A stretch of DNA of 64,000 bases from Brevibacillus borstelensis (lineage in GTDB: Bacteria > Bacillota > Bacilli > Brevibacillales > Brevibacillaceae): positions 1-64,000 of the forward strand of contig NZ_RHHO01000055.1 of assembly GCF_003710865.1 (NCBI RefSeq), read 5' to 3'. A program made the translations under genes and the position numbers. Shown here in pieces: positions 39,500 through 48,268 of this stretch; positions within the stretch are counted from its first letter, which is position 1; the number at the start of each line of letters is the position of its first letter. A model generated the notes under the pieces. It saw nothing but the letters and a program-made list of their open reading frames with translations, did not search any database and was not told the DNA's origin.

Positions 39500-41884
39500 T
39501 TGACTGCTTTTGGGGCTAGTCTATCGTATCTGGCAGGGGTACTTGCCGGAGCTTATTTGTCGATTGCCTGGCTGTTTCTCTTTGCAGGGCTGCTTGCTGC
39601 AGTGTGCGTGTTTATTCCCAAGGAGGCTGGAAAGAAGCTGAGCCTCGTCAGTCTGATCTGTATTGGCAGCGGATTTTATTTTCATGTCTATGATAGCATG
39701 CATCAATCCTATTTGCGTGTCCCGGCTGCGGAGGAATCGCTGATCCATTTTCGCGGAGAGATTGCGACACCTGTCAAGCGTGACGGCGATTCGGCACGTT
39801 TTTTTCTTCTGGTTGAGAGCGTCGGGGTCAGCAGGGAACAAATGGAGGATTTGCCCGGCGCAGAGCGGATTGCGTTTCGGGTTGGATTAGAGCAAGAGCA
39901 GGAGGCAATGGCCATCGAGCAATGGCTTCCGGGTGACCGGATTGCGGGCAAGATGCTGTTGAGCTTGCCCGCAGGAGCCCGCAATCCGCACGCATTTGAC
40001 TACGCGCGCTACCTGAGATGGCAGGGAGTTTACGTCACAGGTGAGGCGGAATATGGGGAGCTCGTCAGGGGAGAGGCCAGGACCGGGGTGATGAGGCTGT
40101 TCCATCAATGGCAAAACGATGCCAAGGAACGGCTGGACCGCGTATTCAGAGACGACGAAACGTCCGGCTATATGAGCTCGCTATTGCTGGGGGTAACTGA
40201 CGGCGTTTCCCCGGAGACGCAGGAAATGTACGCCAATCTGGGGATCAGCCATGTTCTGGCGATTTCCGGCCTGCATGTTACGCTCGTCAGCGGCATGTTC
40301 CTGTGGGGGATCGAACGTCTTGGCGTTCCGCGAAAAACAGCGCTTGTTTGCACGATCGGGATGCTCGCAGGGTATGTGCTTCTGGTCGGAGCCAGCGCTT
40401 CTGCCGTGCGTGCCGGGATCATGGGAGGCATCGGCCTGTTGTACCAGGCGATGAGCCGGAAAATGGATGGAAAAGAACTGTGGGGCTGGGCCTTGATCGG
40501 TATGCTGACTGTCAATCCGTATCAACTGTGGCATATCGGCTTTCAACTTTCCTTTGCCGTCACGCTCGGCTTGCTCGTTTACGTCCCGATCAGCCTGGCG
40601 TGCATACGGTTTGGACCTTCCTGGCTGCGGGCAAGTCTAGGCGTCACCTTTGCCGCACAAGCTGTTTCGTTTCCTTTCCTGCTCTATCACTTTCATCAGT
40701 CACACTCTGTATCCTGGCTGGTCAATCTCGTCGCCGTCCCAATCCTATCCCTCGTAGTGCTTCCCGCAGGGTATGCAGCATTGCTCGGCAGCTTGCTTCA
40801 TCCTGCTCTGGCCGTGCTGCCATCAGGTTTGGCATCGTGGATACTGGAGTGGCTGCACGATCCCTTATTTCGACTCCATCAGACAAATGTTCCGTTTTCT
40901 TATTGGCCGCATCCGGATTTGTGGTGGATGATTGCCTATGCCGTCTTTTTGGTTTTGCTCCCGATATTATGGAAAAACGGCTACCATCGGCGCAGGGATT
41001 TTTGGCTCTACGTAGCGGTCTATTTTCTCTTGCTCATCCTAGCCAGGCAGCCGTTTTCAGGGACTGAAGAAGTACGAATTACCTTCCTGGATGTAGGGCA
41101 AGGGGATTCTATCGTTGTCGAGATTGGTAAAAAGAAGGTATACTTAATTGATGCGGGAGGGACACCTGTGTACCGGAACAGGGACTCCTGGAGGAAAAAA
41201 CGCGATCCGTTTGAGGTAGGTAAAGATATCGTATCCCCGTTTTTACGGGCAAGGGGAATAGAACGGATCGACTATGTGGTGATGACGCACGGGGATCACG
41301 ACCACATCGGAGGGATGGGAGCACTCGTATCGCGCTTTTCGATTGGTGCCGTACTAGTAAATGGCTCATCTCCCCGTGAAGAAGAAGAGAGCCTGATTGC
41401 GCGTTTCCGCGAGCGCCGTATCCCGGTACTGACAGGGAGGCCTGATCTAGCCTGGACGGATGGTCCGGGGGTGGAGTGGGTTTGGCTTCATCCTGATGGG
41501 AGCGGCACACAGACGGGCAACGATGCATCTGTTGTGCTCCAGCTTACCGCGTACGGTAAGACCGTACTCTTCACCGGTGATCTGGAGGAAAGAGGGGAAA
41601 ATCAACTGCTGGCGGGGAAGCTGTCTCCGTCTGTAGATGTTTTGAAAGTAGGCCATCACGGCAGTCGCACATCCACTACTGCCGATTTTCTGGCTGCCAT
41701 ACAACCGAAAAACGCCGTCATTTCTGCCGGACAAAAAAACCGCTACGGGCATCCCTCGCCTGCGGTACTAACAAGATTACATGAAGCGGGTGCAAAGGTA
41801 TTTCGAACCGATTTGCAGGGAGCGATCACACTCGTGATCCGGAAAGACTCCATCTATTGGGAGACGCAAATTTCCGATACATAA
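39500..41884 (+). CDS. comEC: ComEC/Rec2 DNA-internalisation channel
   Basis: A 794-residue membrane protein that carries single-stranded DNA across the membrane during transformation. It has an N-terminal hydrophobic pair and soluble OB-like region (1-190), the Competence domain with multiple helices and the typical HVLAISGLHVTLVSG block (about 250), and a C-terminal metallo-beta-lactamase domain with LDVGQGDSIVVEIG, VMTHGDHDHIGGM and GHHGSRTST. TTG 39500 is chosen as start because GGGAGGGGG is 6 nt upstream; earlier in-frame codons precede the hydrophobic start. comEB is not adjacent. Confidence 0.94.
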   Translation: MTAFGASLSYLAGVLAGAYLSIAWLFLFAGLLAAVCVFIPKEAGKKLSLVSLICIGSGFYFHVYDSMHQSYLRVPAAEESLIHFRGEIATPVKRDGDSARFFLLVESVGVSREQMEDLPGAERIAFRVGLEQEQEAMAIEQWLPGDRIAGKMLLSLPAGARNPHAFDYARYLRWQGVYVTGEAEYGELVRGEARTGVMRLFHQWQNDAKERLDRVFRDDETSGYMSSLLLGVTDGVSPETQEMYANLGISHVLAISGLHVTLVSGMFLWGIERLGVPRKTALVCTIGMLAGYVLLVGASASAVRAGIMGGIGLLYQAMSRKMDGKELWGWALIGMLTVNPYQLWHIGFQLSFAVTLGLLVYVPISLACIRFGPSWLRASLGVTFAAQAVSFPFLLYHFHQSHSVSWLVNLVAVPILSLVVLPAGYAALLGSLLHPALAVLPSGLASWILEWLHDPLFRLHQTNVPFSYWPHPDLWWMIAYAVFLVLLPILWKNGYHRRRDFWLYVAVYFLLLILARQPFSGTEEVRITFLDVGQGDSIVVEIGKKKVYLIDAGGTPVYRNRDSWRKKRDPFEVGKDIVSPFLRARGIERIDYVVMTHGDHDHIGGMGALVSRFSIGAVLVNGSSPREEEESLIARFRERRIPVLTGRPDLAWTDGPGVEWVWLHPDGSGTQTGNDASVVLQLTAYGKTVLFTGDLEERGENQLLAGKLSPSVDVLKVGHHGSRTSTTADFLAAIQPKNAVISAGQKNRYGHPSPAVLTRLHEAGAKVFRTDLQGAITLVIRKDSIYWETQISDT

Positions 41885-41936
41885 ATACTTGCAACCTTTT
41901 TTAACAGCGCCCCGTCTGTAGGAGGGAGAGGAGAAT

Positions 41937-42482
41937 ATGGGAGAAGCAGAGTTAATCAGGAAAGCGCAATCCGGGGATCATGAAGCGCTTGTAGAGCTCC
42001 TCCGCACAATTGAGACCTCTGTCTACCGTAGCGCCTTTTACATCCTTGGCAATGAACAGGATGCTCTCGATGCCGCACAAGAAGCATTGATCAGGATTTA
42101 TCGTAAAATAGATACGTACCAGGAGAAGGCGAAATTTTCCACATGGGTACAGCGGGTCGTGAGCAATGTCTGCATGGATAAATTTCGCGCGAAGAAAGAG
42201 ACGGTCTCGATTGACGAGCACGAGTTAATCATTCCTGATCGTAACAACGTGGAAGACGAAATCCTTCTCAACAGTTTGTCGCAAGATATAAAAGCGGCAA
42301 TTGGAAAATTGCCAAAGCAGTATCGCATGGTAGTCGTCCTGCGCTATCTGGAGGACTTCTCTTATCAGGAGATTGCCGAAGCGCTGGAATTGCCGCTAAA
42401 CACTGTCAAATCGTACTTGTTTCGGGCCAGACAACAGCTTCAAGAGCTGTTGCACGACTACGAGAAAGGGGGGATAGGTTGA
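41937..42482 (+). CDS. ECF sigma factor (region 2 and 4 only)
   Basis: A 181-residue sigma70-family protein with region 2 (VELLRTIETSVYRSAFYILGNEQDALDAAQEALIRIYRKIDTY...FSTWVQRVVSNVCMDKFR) and region 4 (LPKQYRMVVVLRYLEDFSYQEIAEALELPLNTVKSYLFRARQQL). ECF factors direct transcription in response to envelope signals released by an anti-sigma protein. Its stop overlaps the start of the next gene (TGATG), and that gene encodes a membrane anti-sigma candidate. A comEC transcript could read into it, as only 52 nt separate them. Promoter specificity cannot be read here. Confidence 0.93.
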   Translation: MGEAELIRKAQSGDHEALVELLRTIETSVYRSAFYILGNEQDALDAAQEALIRIYRKIDTYQEKAKFSTWVQRVVSNVCMDKFRAKKETVSIDEHELIIPDRNNVEDEILLNSLSQDIKAAIGKLPKQYRMVVVLRYLEDFSYQEIAEALELPLNTVKSYLFRARQQLQELLHDYEKGGIG

Positions 42483-43354
42483 TGACCGACGAAGAAATTT
42501 GGGAATGCATGCAGCGGGATCTGGATGGAGATCTCTCACCGGAAGAGAAGCGGCAGCTTCATGACTTACTCCTAAAGAAGCCAAGCATGCAGCTCATGTA
42601 TGACCGTTTGAAAAAAGTATCCGAGCAGTTGGAACAGCTTCCCCCTGTGACACCGAGGTTTAGTATTGTCGACACGATTTTGCCGCAGCTGGAGTCCGAG
42701 AAGGTCCGGCCAGCTGCCGCAGCCGGCTCGGAAAAGGAGATTTTGCCGAAGCTGGAGCCAAAGCAGTTGACAGCGAAAACATCACCCGTGCATGAGCGGC
42801 GAAAGTGGAACCGCGTCACCCTGTGGACGGCGCGGATCGGAAGCGGTGTTGTTGCTGCCAGTTTGTTGATCGGCCTTGTAGTAATGGGGAATCCCGCAAG
42901 TTCCCCGGATGAAGACGAATACCGGCAAGGAACGTCGGTCCAGCCTCCAGAAGAGGTCCAACCGGCTGTAGTGGGGCCGCCCACTCCCCCTCCCAGCAAT
43001 AATCCATCTCAACCTATCGTACCTGAGGAGGAGAAGGAGCAGTCCCAGAAAGAACAACCGGTTAAACGACAGACTCCAAAACAAAAGACAACGCCAGTAA
43101 AACAACAGCAGCAACAGGTTCCAGCAAAAACGCAAAAGCCTGATCCAAACGTGCCCAAGCCCCCACCGAAGCCGGCCGTGAAAGGTCAGGACGAGAAGCC
43201 TGCCTTTCCGTACGGTGTAGCAGTACCGGATGAAGAAGAGAAGAAGAAGGAAAAAGAAAAAAAGGAAAAAGAAAAGGAAAAGCAGGACAAGAAGAAAGAT
43301 GACGACGATGATCAAGATGATCGTCAAGACAAGGACAAAGACGATGAGGATTGA
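42482..43354 (+). CDS. Membrane anti-sigma factor, zinc-less, with a charged low-complexity tail
   Basis: A 290-residue partner of the upstream ECF factor. The N-terminal anti-sigma domain (1-70: WECMQRDLDGDLSPEEKRQLHDLLLKKPSMQLMYDRLKK) has the fold pattern of zf-HC2 anti-sigma proteins, but the C-x2-C pair is replaced by PSMQ. A single transmembrane helix lies at about 120-138 (IGSGVVAASLLIGLVVMG). The outer part is Pro/Gln rich and ends in long Lys/Glu/Asp runs. The ATG overlaps the sigma stop (TGATG), so the two are coupled. What the outer tail senses is unknown. Confidence 0.85.
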   Translation: MTDEEIWECMQRDLDGDLSPEEKRQLHDLLLKKPSMQLMYDRLKKVSEQLEQLPPVTPRFSIVDTILPQLESEKVRPAAAAGSEKEILPKLEPKQLTAKTSPVHERRKWNRVTLWTARIGSGVVAASLLIGLVVMGNPASSPDEDEYRQGTSVQPPEEVQPAVVGPPTPPPSNNPSQPIVPEEEKEQSQKEQPVKRQTPKQKTTPVKQQQQQVPAKTQKPDPNVPKPPPKPAVKGQDEKPAFPYGVAVPDEEEKKKEKEKKEKEKEKQDKKKDDDDDQDDRQDKDKDDED

Positions 43355-43517
43355 CTAGGAATCCCTCGTGTCGAAAGCAAATGATGACAAGTGTACTGGC
43401 ACCGATCCGGCAAGGGATGCGTATAGTAAAGTATCAAGCACCCCCTGCTTACCGTTTCGGGAGGAGGTATCCCGGGGCTTCTCCCCAAAACGTTTACATA
43501 GAGGTGCCAACGGAAGA

Positions 43518-43547
43518 AAACCGTGACCTGATGGGTTGCGGTTTTTT
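43518..43547 (+). terminator. Terminator of the sigma/anti-sigma operon
   Basis: AACCGTGACC pairs with GGGTTGCGGTT and is followed by TTTTTT. The 43355-43607 interval holds no convincing gene. Its one open stretch has a poor ribosome site and runs through this hairpin. Confidence 0.75.
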
Positions 43548-43567
43548 CGTTTGCAGGTGCACGTCTA

Positions 43568-43576
43568 TGCTATAAT
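43568..43576 (+). promoter_or_regulatory. Extended -10 promoter of holA
   Basis: TG-C-TATAAT (extended -10, 43568-43576) with a poor -35 (TTTGCA, 15 nt upstream). The ATG is 32 nt downstream. Confidence 0.5.
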
Positions 43577-43607
43577 TACACCGAATACGACCTTAGGGGG
43601 GGACATC

Positions 43608-44654
43608 ATGCCGCTTCTTTCGGCAATTCGGGAGATCAGACAAAAACAGTTCGCTCCGATTTATGTACTTTACGGACCCGAGTCCTTTCTCGCTGAGGAA
43701 TTCATGACTCTAGCAAAGCGGGAAATGATCGATCCGGCATACGCGGATTTGAACCTGAGCGTGTACGACTGTACGGAAACCCCGCTGTCTCACATATTGC
43801 AGGATGCGGAGACGCTGCCTTTTCTGGGGGAGCATCGCCTGGTTATCGCCAAGCAAGCGTATTTTTTGACAGGCAGCAAGCCGCAGACGAAGCACGAGAG
43901 CGATCCGAATGTCCTGATTCCTTATCTGGAGCAACCGCCGTCATACACGACACTGATCCTGTACACGGATGCAGATAAACTGGACGAACGAAAAAAACTG
44001 GTGAAAAGCTTGCAGCAAAAAGCGAGGGTAATCCCGTTTCCGCACCTGCGAGATTCGGATTTGTACGCATGGATCGAGCGTCAAGCCCAGAAATACGAAA
44101 CCAGTATGGAGAGATCGCTCGCAGCCAAGCTGGCGGAGCGGATCGGCGGAGATTTGCGCCTGCTTGACAAAGAGCTGGAAAAAATGTCTTTGTACGTTGG
44201 CGGGAAGGGCGGCGTGATTACAGACGAAGTGATCGAGAAGCTGGCCTCTCGGACATTGGAGCAAGACGTTTTTGCCCTGATCGAACAGATCGCCGCAGGC
44301 AGGCTGGACAAGGGGCTGCGCATGCTGTACGACTGTTTGAAGACGGGAGAAGAGCCGATTCGTCTGCTCGCGCTGATGGCCAGACAATTTCGTCTGTTGC
44401 TGCACGTCCGGCAATGGGCGCCCAAGGGCTATTCGCAACAGCAGTTGGCCGGGATGCTGAAGGTTCATCCATATGCAGTGAAAAAGGCGGGAGAACAGGC
44501 CCGCTATTTTTCAGAAGAGGCGCTTCGCAAGCTTCTTGCCATTTTGGCGGAAGAGGATTTCCGGATGAAGTCGGGACAGGTGGACAAGCGGCTGGCTCTG
44601 GAGCTGTTTATGACGCGCGTATTTGAGGAAAGGATGAAAGCCAAGCGGTCCTGA
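43608..44654 (+). CDS. holA: DNA polymerase III delta subunit
   Basis: A 348-residue clamp-loader subunit (YqeN in Bacillus). It has YVLYGPESFLAEEFMTLAKREM, TLPFLGEHRLVIAKQAYFL, LRDSDLYAWIERQAQKYE and the C-terminal helix bundle LLALMARQFRLLLHVRQW...HPYAVKKAGEQARYFSEEAL. It opens the beta clamp for loading on DNA. ATG 43608 follows TTAGGGGGGG by 4 nt. In B. subtilis it lies just before rpsT, as here. The usual intervening yqzM was not found. Confidence 0.93.
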   Translation: MPLLSAIREIRQKQFAPIYVLYGPESFLAEEFMTLAKREMIDPAYADLNLSVYDCTETPLSHILQDAETLPFLGEHRLVIAKQAYFLTGSKPQTKHESDPNVLIPYLEQPPSYTTLILYTDADKLDERKKLVKSLQQKARVIPFPHLRDSDLYAWIERQAQKYETSMERSLAAKLAERIGGDLRLLDKELEKMSLYVGGKGGVITDEVIEKLASRTLEQDVFALIEQIAAGRLDKGLRMLYDCLKTGEEPIRLLALMARQFRLLLHVRQWAPKGYSQQQLAGMLKVHPYAVKKAGEQARYFSEEALRKLLAILAEEDFRMKSGQVDKRLALELFMTRVFEERMKAKRS

Positions 44655-44668
44655 CCGTTTGGCTTTTT
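44637..44668 (+). terminator. Terminator of holA
   Basis: AAAGCCAAGCGGTC pairs with GACCGTTTGGCTTTTT over a 2-nt loop. The left arm overlaps the last codons of holA. Confidence 0.85.
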
Positions 44669-44773
44669 GTCCGTCCAGGACGCTGCCTTTCTGTTTGCTA
44701 GAGAAAGGGCGTCGCTTCAGAAGAAAAAACGAGCTTCAGAACAGCGATGCGACAAATTTTTTCAAACAAAAAA

Positions 44774-44796
44774 CCCGTGAACGAAATGTTCGCGGG
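44774..44796. terminator. Terminator of rpsT
   Basis: CCCGTGAAC and GTTCGCGGG arms with a 5-nt loop. A on the left and TTTTT on the right support use in both directions. It is 16 nt past the rpsT stop. Confidence 0.85.
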
Positions 44797-44812
44797 TTTT
44801 TCCGGTTCAACG

Positions 44813-45088
44813 TTACGCTACAGGAGCAGACAGAACGTTGAGCTTTTTCATCAAGCGAGACTTTTGACGGTTTGCTGCGTTTTTATGAATGAGACCTTTC
44901 GTAGCGGCCTTGTCCAGCTTTTTCACAGCCACCAGAAGAGTGGATTTCGCCAAATCTACATCTTGAGCAGCTACCGCTTTCTCAAAGTTTTTCACAGCAG
45001 TACGCAGATCGGACTTTTGAGAAGCACGTTGTGCGCGGCGCTTTTCGATTTGCTTGGTGCGTTTAATCGCGGATTTAATGTTTGGCAT
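44813..45088 (-). CDS. rpsT: Ribosomal protein bS20
   Basis: A 91-residue basic helical protein that binds 16S rRNA in the body of the 30S subunit. It begins [22 protein letters not shown] and carries [19 protein letters not shown] at the end, both diagnostic. ATG 45086-45088 follows GGAGGTGACACAC. Opposite orientation to holA and gpr, as in Bacillus. Confidence 0.98.
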   Translation of the reverse strand: MPNIKSAIKRTKQIEKRRAQRASQKSDLRTAVKNFEKAVAAQDVDLAKSTLLVAVKKLDKAATKGLIHKNAANRQKSRLMKKLNVLSAPVA

Positions 45089-45247
45089 GTGTGTCACCTC
45101 CTTAGACGACCATGGGCGTGCAATACATACAACAAAACATATTCTAGCATGCAGTTCACCCATTTGCAAGAAAGGATTCGGAATAAAAAATGATGATTCA
45201 AGCAAGCTAGTAGCAGGAACAAAATGGGGAAAGGAAGTGTCACGGTG

Positions 45248-46354
45248 ATGGAACACAATATCGACTTGTCAAGGTACGCTATACGAACAGACCTTGCTCT
45301 GGAGGCACATGAGCTGGTACAAGAGCAGCAGAGCGCTTCCGATGTCATGCCGGGAGTGCGGATTGAAACGGATGACAGCGAGCGGGGAATCAAGGTTACC
45401 CGTCTGCAGGTGGAAACCGAGGAGGCGGGGAGAACTATCGGGAAACTGCCAGGCCACTATATCACCATCGAAGTGCCAAAGCTGCGGGACAACGATACAG
45501 CGGTCGAAGAGCAGGTCGCGCGGCGCTTTACAAAAGAGTTTGCCGCTTTTCTTGAACGCCTGGGGATTACGGAGGACAAAAAGGCGCTCGTCGTCGGTTT
45601 GGGAAACTGGAATGTGACGCCGGACGCTCTGGGACCAATGGTCGTGGAGAACCTCCTGGTGACTCGCCATCTGTTTACGCTTGCACCAGAGTCGGTAGAG
45701 GAAGGGTATCGGGAGGTAAGCGCCTTGTCCCCAGGGGTACTCGGCATTACCGGCATCGAGACGAGTGAAATTGTTTTCGGCGTGGTGGAAAAGAGCAAGC
45801 CTGACTTCGTCATATGCATTGACGCCTTGGCCTCGCGGGCGCTCCATCGGGTAAATACCACGATCCAGATCTCCGATACCGGTATTCATCCGGGATCAGG
45901 CGTCGGCAACAAGCGGAAGGCAATCGACAAACAGACGCTTGGTGTTCCGGTAATCGCGATCGGCGTTCCGACAGTCGTTTTTGCCTCGACGATTGTGAAC
46001 GATGCGATTACGTATCTGCTCGGCCATTTCGGTCAATCCATGAAGGAGAGCAGCCGGGCATTCAACAAGCTGGCGATGAGCTCGCTCCCCGAGCGGAAGG
46101 AACCGTACACCGAGGAGGACCTGCCGGACATGGAGTCGAGGAAGACCTTTATGGGATTGGTAGGCTCGCTTCCCGAACAAGAGAAGCAGCAACTGATCCA
46201 TGAAGTTCTGCGCCCGCTTGGTCAGGATTTGGTAGTTACGCCAAAAGAGGTAGACGATTTTATCGAGGGGGTCGCCAACGTGATCGCGACCGGTTTGAAT
46301 CGTGCTCTTCACCGTGCTGTGGACGGTCAAAACAGTGCCGCATATACGCATTGA
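45248..46354 (+). CDS. gpr: GPR spore endopeptidase
   Basis: A 368-residue aspartic-type (A25) protease that cuts small acid-soluble spore proteins at the start of germination. It begins [24 protein letters not shown] and contains the autoprocessing region around residues 10-20, followed by [22 protein letters not shown], the [11 protein letters not shown] block and [20 protein letters not shown] 45248 follows AAAGGAAGTG. SigmaG control is expected from the family; I did not identify the promoter with confidence. Confidence 0.97.
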   Translation: MEHNIDLSRYAIRTDLALEAHELVQEQQSASDVMPGVRIETDDSERGIKVTRLQVETEEAGRTIGKLPGHYITIEVPKLRDNDTAVEEQVARRFTKEFAAFLERLGITEDKKALVVGLGNWNVTPDALGPMVVENLLVTRHLFTLAPESVEEGYREVSALSPGVLGITGIETSEIVFGVVEKSKPDFVICIDALASRALHRVNTTIQISDTGIHPGSGVGNKRKAIDKQTLGVPVIAIGVPTVVFASTIVNDAITYLLGHFGQSMKESSRAFNKLAMSSLPERKEPYTEEDLPDMESRKTFMGLVGSLPEQEKQQLIHEVLRPLGQDLVVTPKEVDDFIEGVANVIATGLNRALHRAVDGQNSAAYTH

Positions 46355-46549
46355 GGGAGCGTAAACGGCGAACACAAGCGGAGCAGACAAGTCCCAACCT
46401 CCGCAAAAAAACGCAAGCAAAACACAATTGAGAGAAAAGCTAGGAAGGGGTTCTATCGTCTCTATGACGCTCATAGGCTAAAGCATAGACAAGCGGTCGA
46501 CGAGCAGGTCGTCTTGGATTGTCAACGCCGCAGCATGAGGAGGAGACAG

Positions 46550-47731
46550 ATGGCACCCCTGATACAACGTCAATTTATTATCCTTTCCATACTTACCGCC
46601 TTTCTCTTTGTAGTGACTGGACTGATGTCCCTCGGCGGAAATCGCGTCATGATCGTCTCGACTGCGGTTCAACAGGCAGCCGCCCACGTGTCCAGCTTGC
46701 ACATGCTGAAATGGATGGGCCAGGAGATTCCTGCCCTGACTGATACTGTACACGCCTCGACAGACAGAGGGGCAAACAGCGTGACTGGCTTCATGTTTCA
46801 GCTTGCGACAAGCATCAATCCGGGCGATTTGCGCAGCTTGCTGGGCCGAGAGATCCCCGGATTGTTGACAGGGGAAGCTCCGCGTTTTGGCAATGCGGGA
46901 GAGGGAACGGCGCTCGCCGAACATTATGCCGAGTACCCGCCTGCTCCAAAGCAGGTGATCGATGCATCTCCTCCCGCTGCAAACGCGGAGCCGGCCGTAG
47001 AAGCGACTGCCCCGGCAGCAGAAGACAATAAAAAAGATCCTGCAGCAAGACCTACGACAGGCAACAAAAAAATCGTCTATGTGTACCACTCCCACAACCG
47101 CGAGTCATGGCTGAGCGAGACAAAGCAGGTCGGGACATCCGTCAATCATCCAAAACGAAATATTTCACTGGTAGGAGAGCATCTCGCCGAAAAGCTGAAC
47201 GACCTCGGGATCGGGGCAGATGTAAATCGGGATGACATTTATCAGCGTTTGCTGGACAAAGGCAGAGACTATACGCATTCTTACGCAGAATCCCTGCAAG
47301 CGATACGGACAGCAACCGAAAAAAACCGGGAGCTCCACTATTTCTTCGACCTTCATCGCGATACGCTTCCGCGAAAGGAAACGACCGTCACCATCAAGGG
47401 AAAAACGTATGCAAGAACGCTGTTCGTCGTCGGCAAACGCAACAAAAACTACGAGAAAAACGAAGCCTTTGCCGACGCTCTTCATCAGATTATGGAGAAG
47501 AAGTATCCGGGATTGTCGCGCGGCAAGCTGGAAAAAGGGGCAAAAACTGATCACGGCGAGTATAATCAGTCCATTTCACCGGGAAGTCTGTTAATAGAGA
47601 TCGGAGGCACGGAAAATACGCTGCAGGAGTCGCTCAATACGGCAGAAGCGATCGCAGACGTATTCGCGGAGTACTATTGGCAGGCGGAGAAGGTAACGAA
47701 GCCCGAAACAGGGCCGCCCGCGAAAGGGTGA
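46550..47731 (+). CDS. spoIIP: Stage II sporulation protein P
   Basis: A 393-residue secreted amidase/endopeptidase that works with SpoIID and SpoIIM to thin septal peptidoglycan and drive engulfment. It has an N-terminal membrane anchor (FIILSILTAFLFVVTGLMS), a Pro/Ala-rich linker (about 140-180), and the catalytic domain with VYVYHSHNRESWL (zinc His), FDLHRDTLPR and ISPGSLLIEIGGTENTLQE (Glu). ATG 46550 follows GAGGAGGAG by 4 nt. Earlier in-frame codons have no ribosome site. Order gpr-spoIIP-yqxA is as in Bacillus. Confidence 0.95.
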   Translation: MAPLIQRQFIILSILTAFLFVVTGLMSLGGNRVMIVSTAVQQAAAHVSSLHMLKWMGQEIPALTDTVHASTDRGANSVTGFMFQLATSINPGDLRSLLGREIPGLLTGEAPRFGNAGEGTALAEHYAEYPPAPKQVIDASPPAANAEPAVEATAPAAEDNKKDPAARPTTGNKKIVYVYHSHNRESWLSETKQVGTSVNHPKRNISLVGEHLAEKLNDLGIGADVNRDDIYQRLLDKGRDYTHSYAESLQAIRTATEKNRELHYFFDLHRDTLPRKETTVTIKGKTYARTLFVVGKRNKNYEKNEAFADALHQIMEKKYPGLSRGKLEKGAKTDHGEYNQSISPGSLLIEIGGTENTLQESLNTAEAIADVFAEYYWQAEKVTKPETGPPAKG

Positions 47732-47737
47732 GTGGGA

Positions 47738-48043
47738 ATGAATGTGACGGTAAAGCTGACAGGACTTTTATTCGTCCTGCTGATCGGAGTGGTGCTGGGC
47801 TTGCAAACGGCGGAGCGCGGCATCCAGAAGGTGAGCGGAATGCCGGAGCAGCCGCCGCAAACCTTTTCCATCAAAAAGATAGATAACGGGAAAATGGAAA
47901 TCGCCGTGATGGGCAAGCAAGTCCAGACAGCGCCCGGTCAGGTGGTCAACTACATGAGCAATGCAGGGCAATCCTTGGGTCAGATCGTAAAAGACGGCGC
48001 TCGGGGCGCGATCGAGTGGCTAGCCAGTATTTTTGACCCATAA
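47738..48043 (+). CDS. yqxA: YqxA (DUF3679) family membrane protein
   Basis: A 101-residue protein with one N-terminal transmembrane helix (LTGLLFVLLIGVVLGLQTA) and an outer region ending in IEWLASIFDP. It is identified mainly from position directly after spoIIP and from the overall pattern of YqxA. AAAGGGTG is 7 nt before ATG 47738; GTG 47732 is also in frame. Function unknown, likely expressed in the mother cell with spoIIP. In B. subtilis lepA follows at once, but here 14.5 kb intervene. Confidence 0.8.
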   Translation: MNVTVKLTGLLFVLLIGVVLGLQTAERGIQKVSGMPEQPPQTFSIKKIDNGKMEIAVMGKQVQTAPGQVVNYMSNAGQSLGQIVKDGARGAIEWLASIFDP

Positions 48044-48092
48044 GAGTAGTTTACGGACAAACAGATTGGCGAAAAAGCAAGAGGATGCAAAC

Positions 48093-48113
48093 AAGCCCGC
48101 CATGCGGGCTTTT
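48093..48113 (+). terminator. Terminator after yqxA
   Basis: AAGCCCGC and GCGGGCTT arms with a 3-nt loop, followed by TTCTTC. Confidence 0.85.
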
Positions 48114-48139
48114 CTTCATTTGGTTCCGTTATAGGTAAT

Positions 48140-48185
48140 ATTTAATATGTTTAGCCTAATTGTAATTTTCTAAATTTAATATGTT
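48140..48185. repeat. Exact 12-bp direct repeat upstream of the opp promoter
   Basis: ATTTAATATGTT occurs at 48140-48151 and again at 48174-48185, 34 bp apart (about three helical turns). The second copy touches the -35 element. The surroundings are very AT-rich. A paired activator or repressor site is possible. Confidence 0.5.
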
Positions 48186-48212
48186 GCCAAAAAATTGGAT
48201 TAATGGCATAAT
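48184..48212 (+). promoter_or_regulatory. Promoter of the oppDFABC operon
   Basis: TTGCCA (48184-48189) and CATAAT (48207-48212), spaced by 17 nt, 56 nt before the oppD ATG. A TTGACA at 48213 has no -10 at the right distance. Confidence 0.55.
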
Positions 48213-48268
48213 GTTGACAGTTAGTCATCTTGTCCCATGGAATATAAAGGTTAGAGAGGTGCACCTGC

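Noticed and set aside
43351..43575. A 74-residue plus-strand frame between the anti-sigma gene and holA, considered as a yqzM-like gene
   Set aside because: No good ribosome site, no transmembrane segment, and it passes through the operon terminator.
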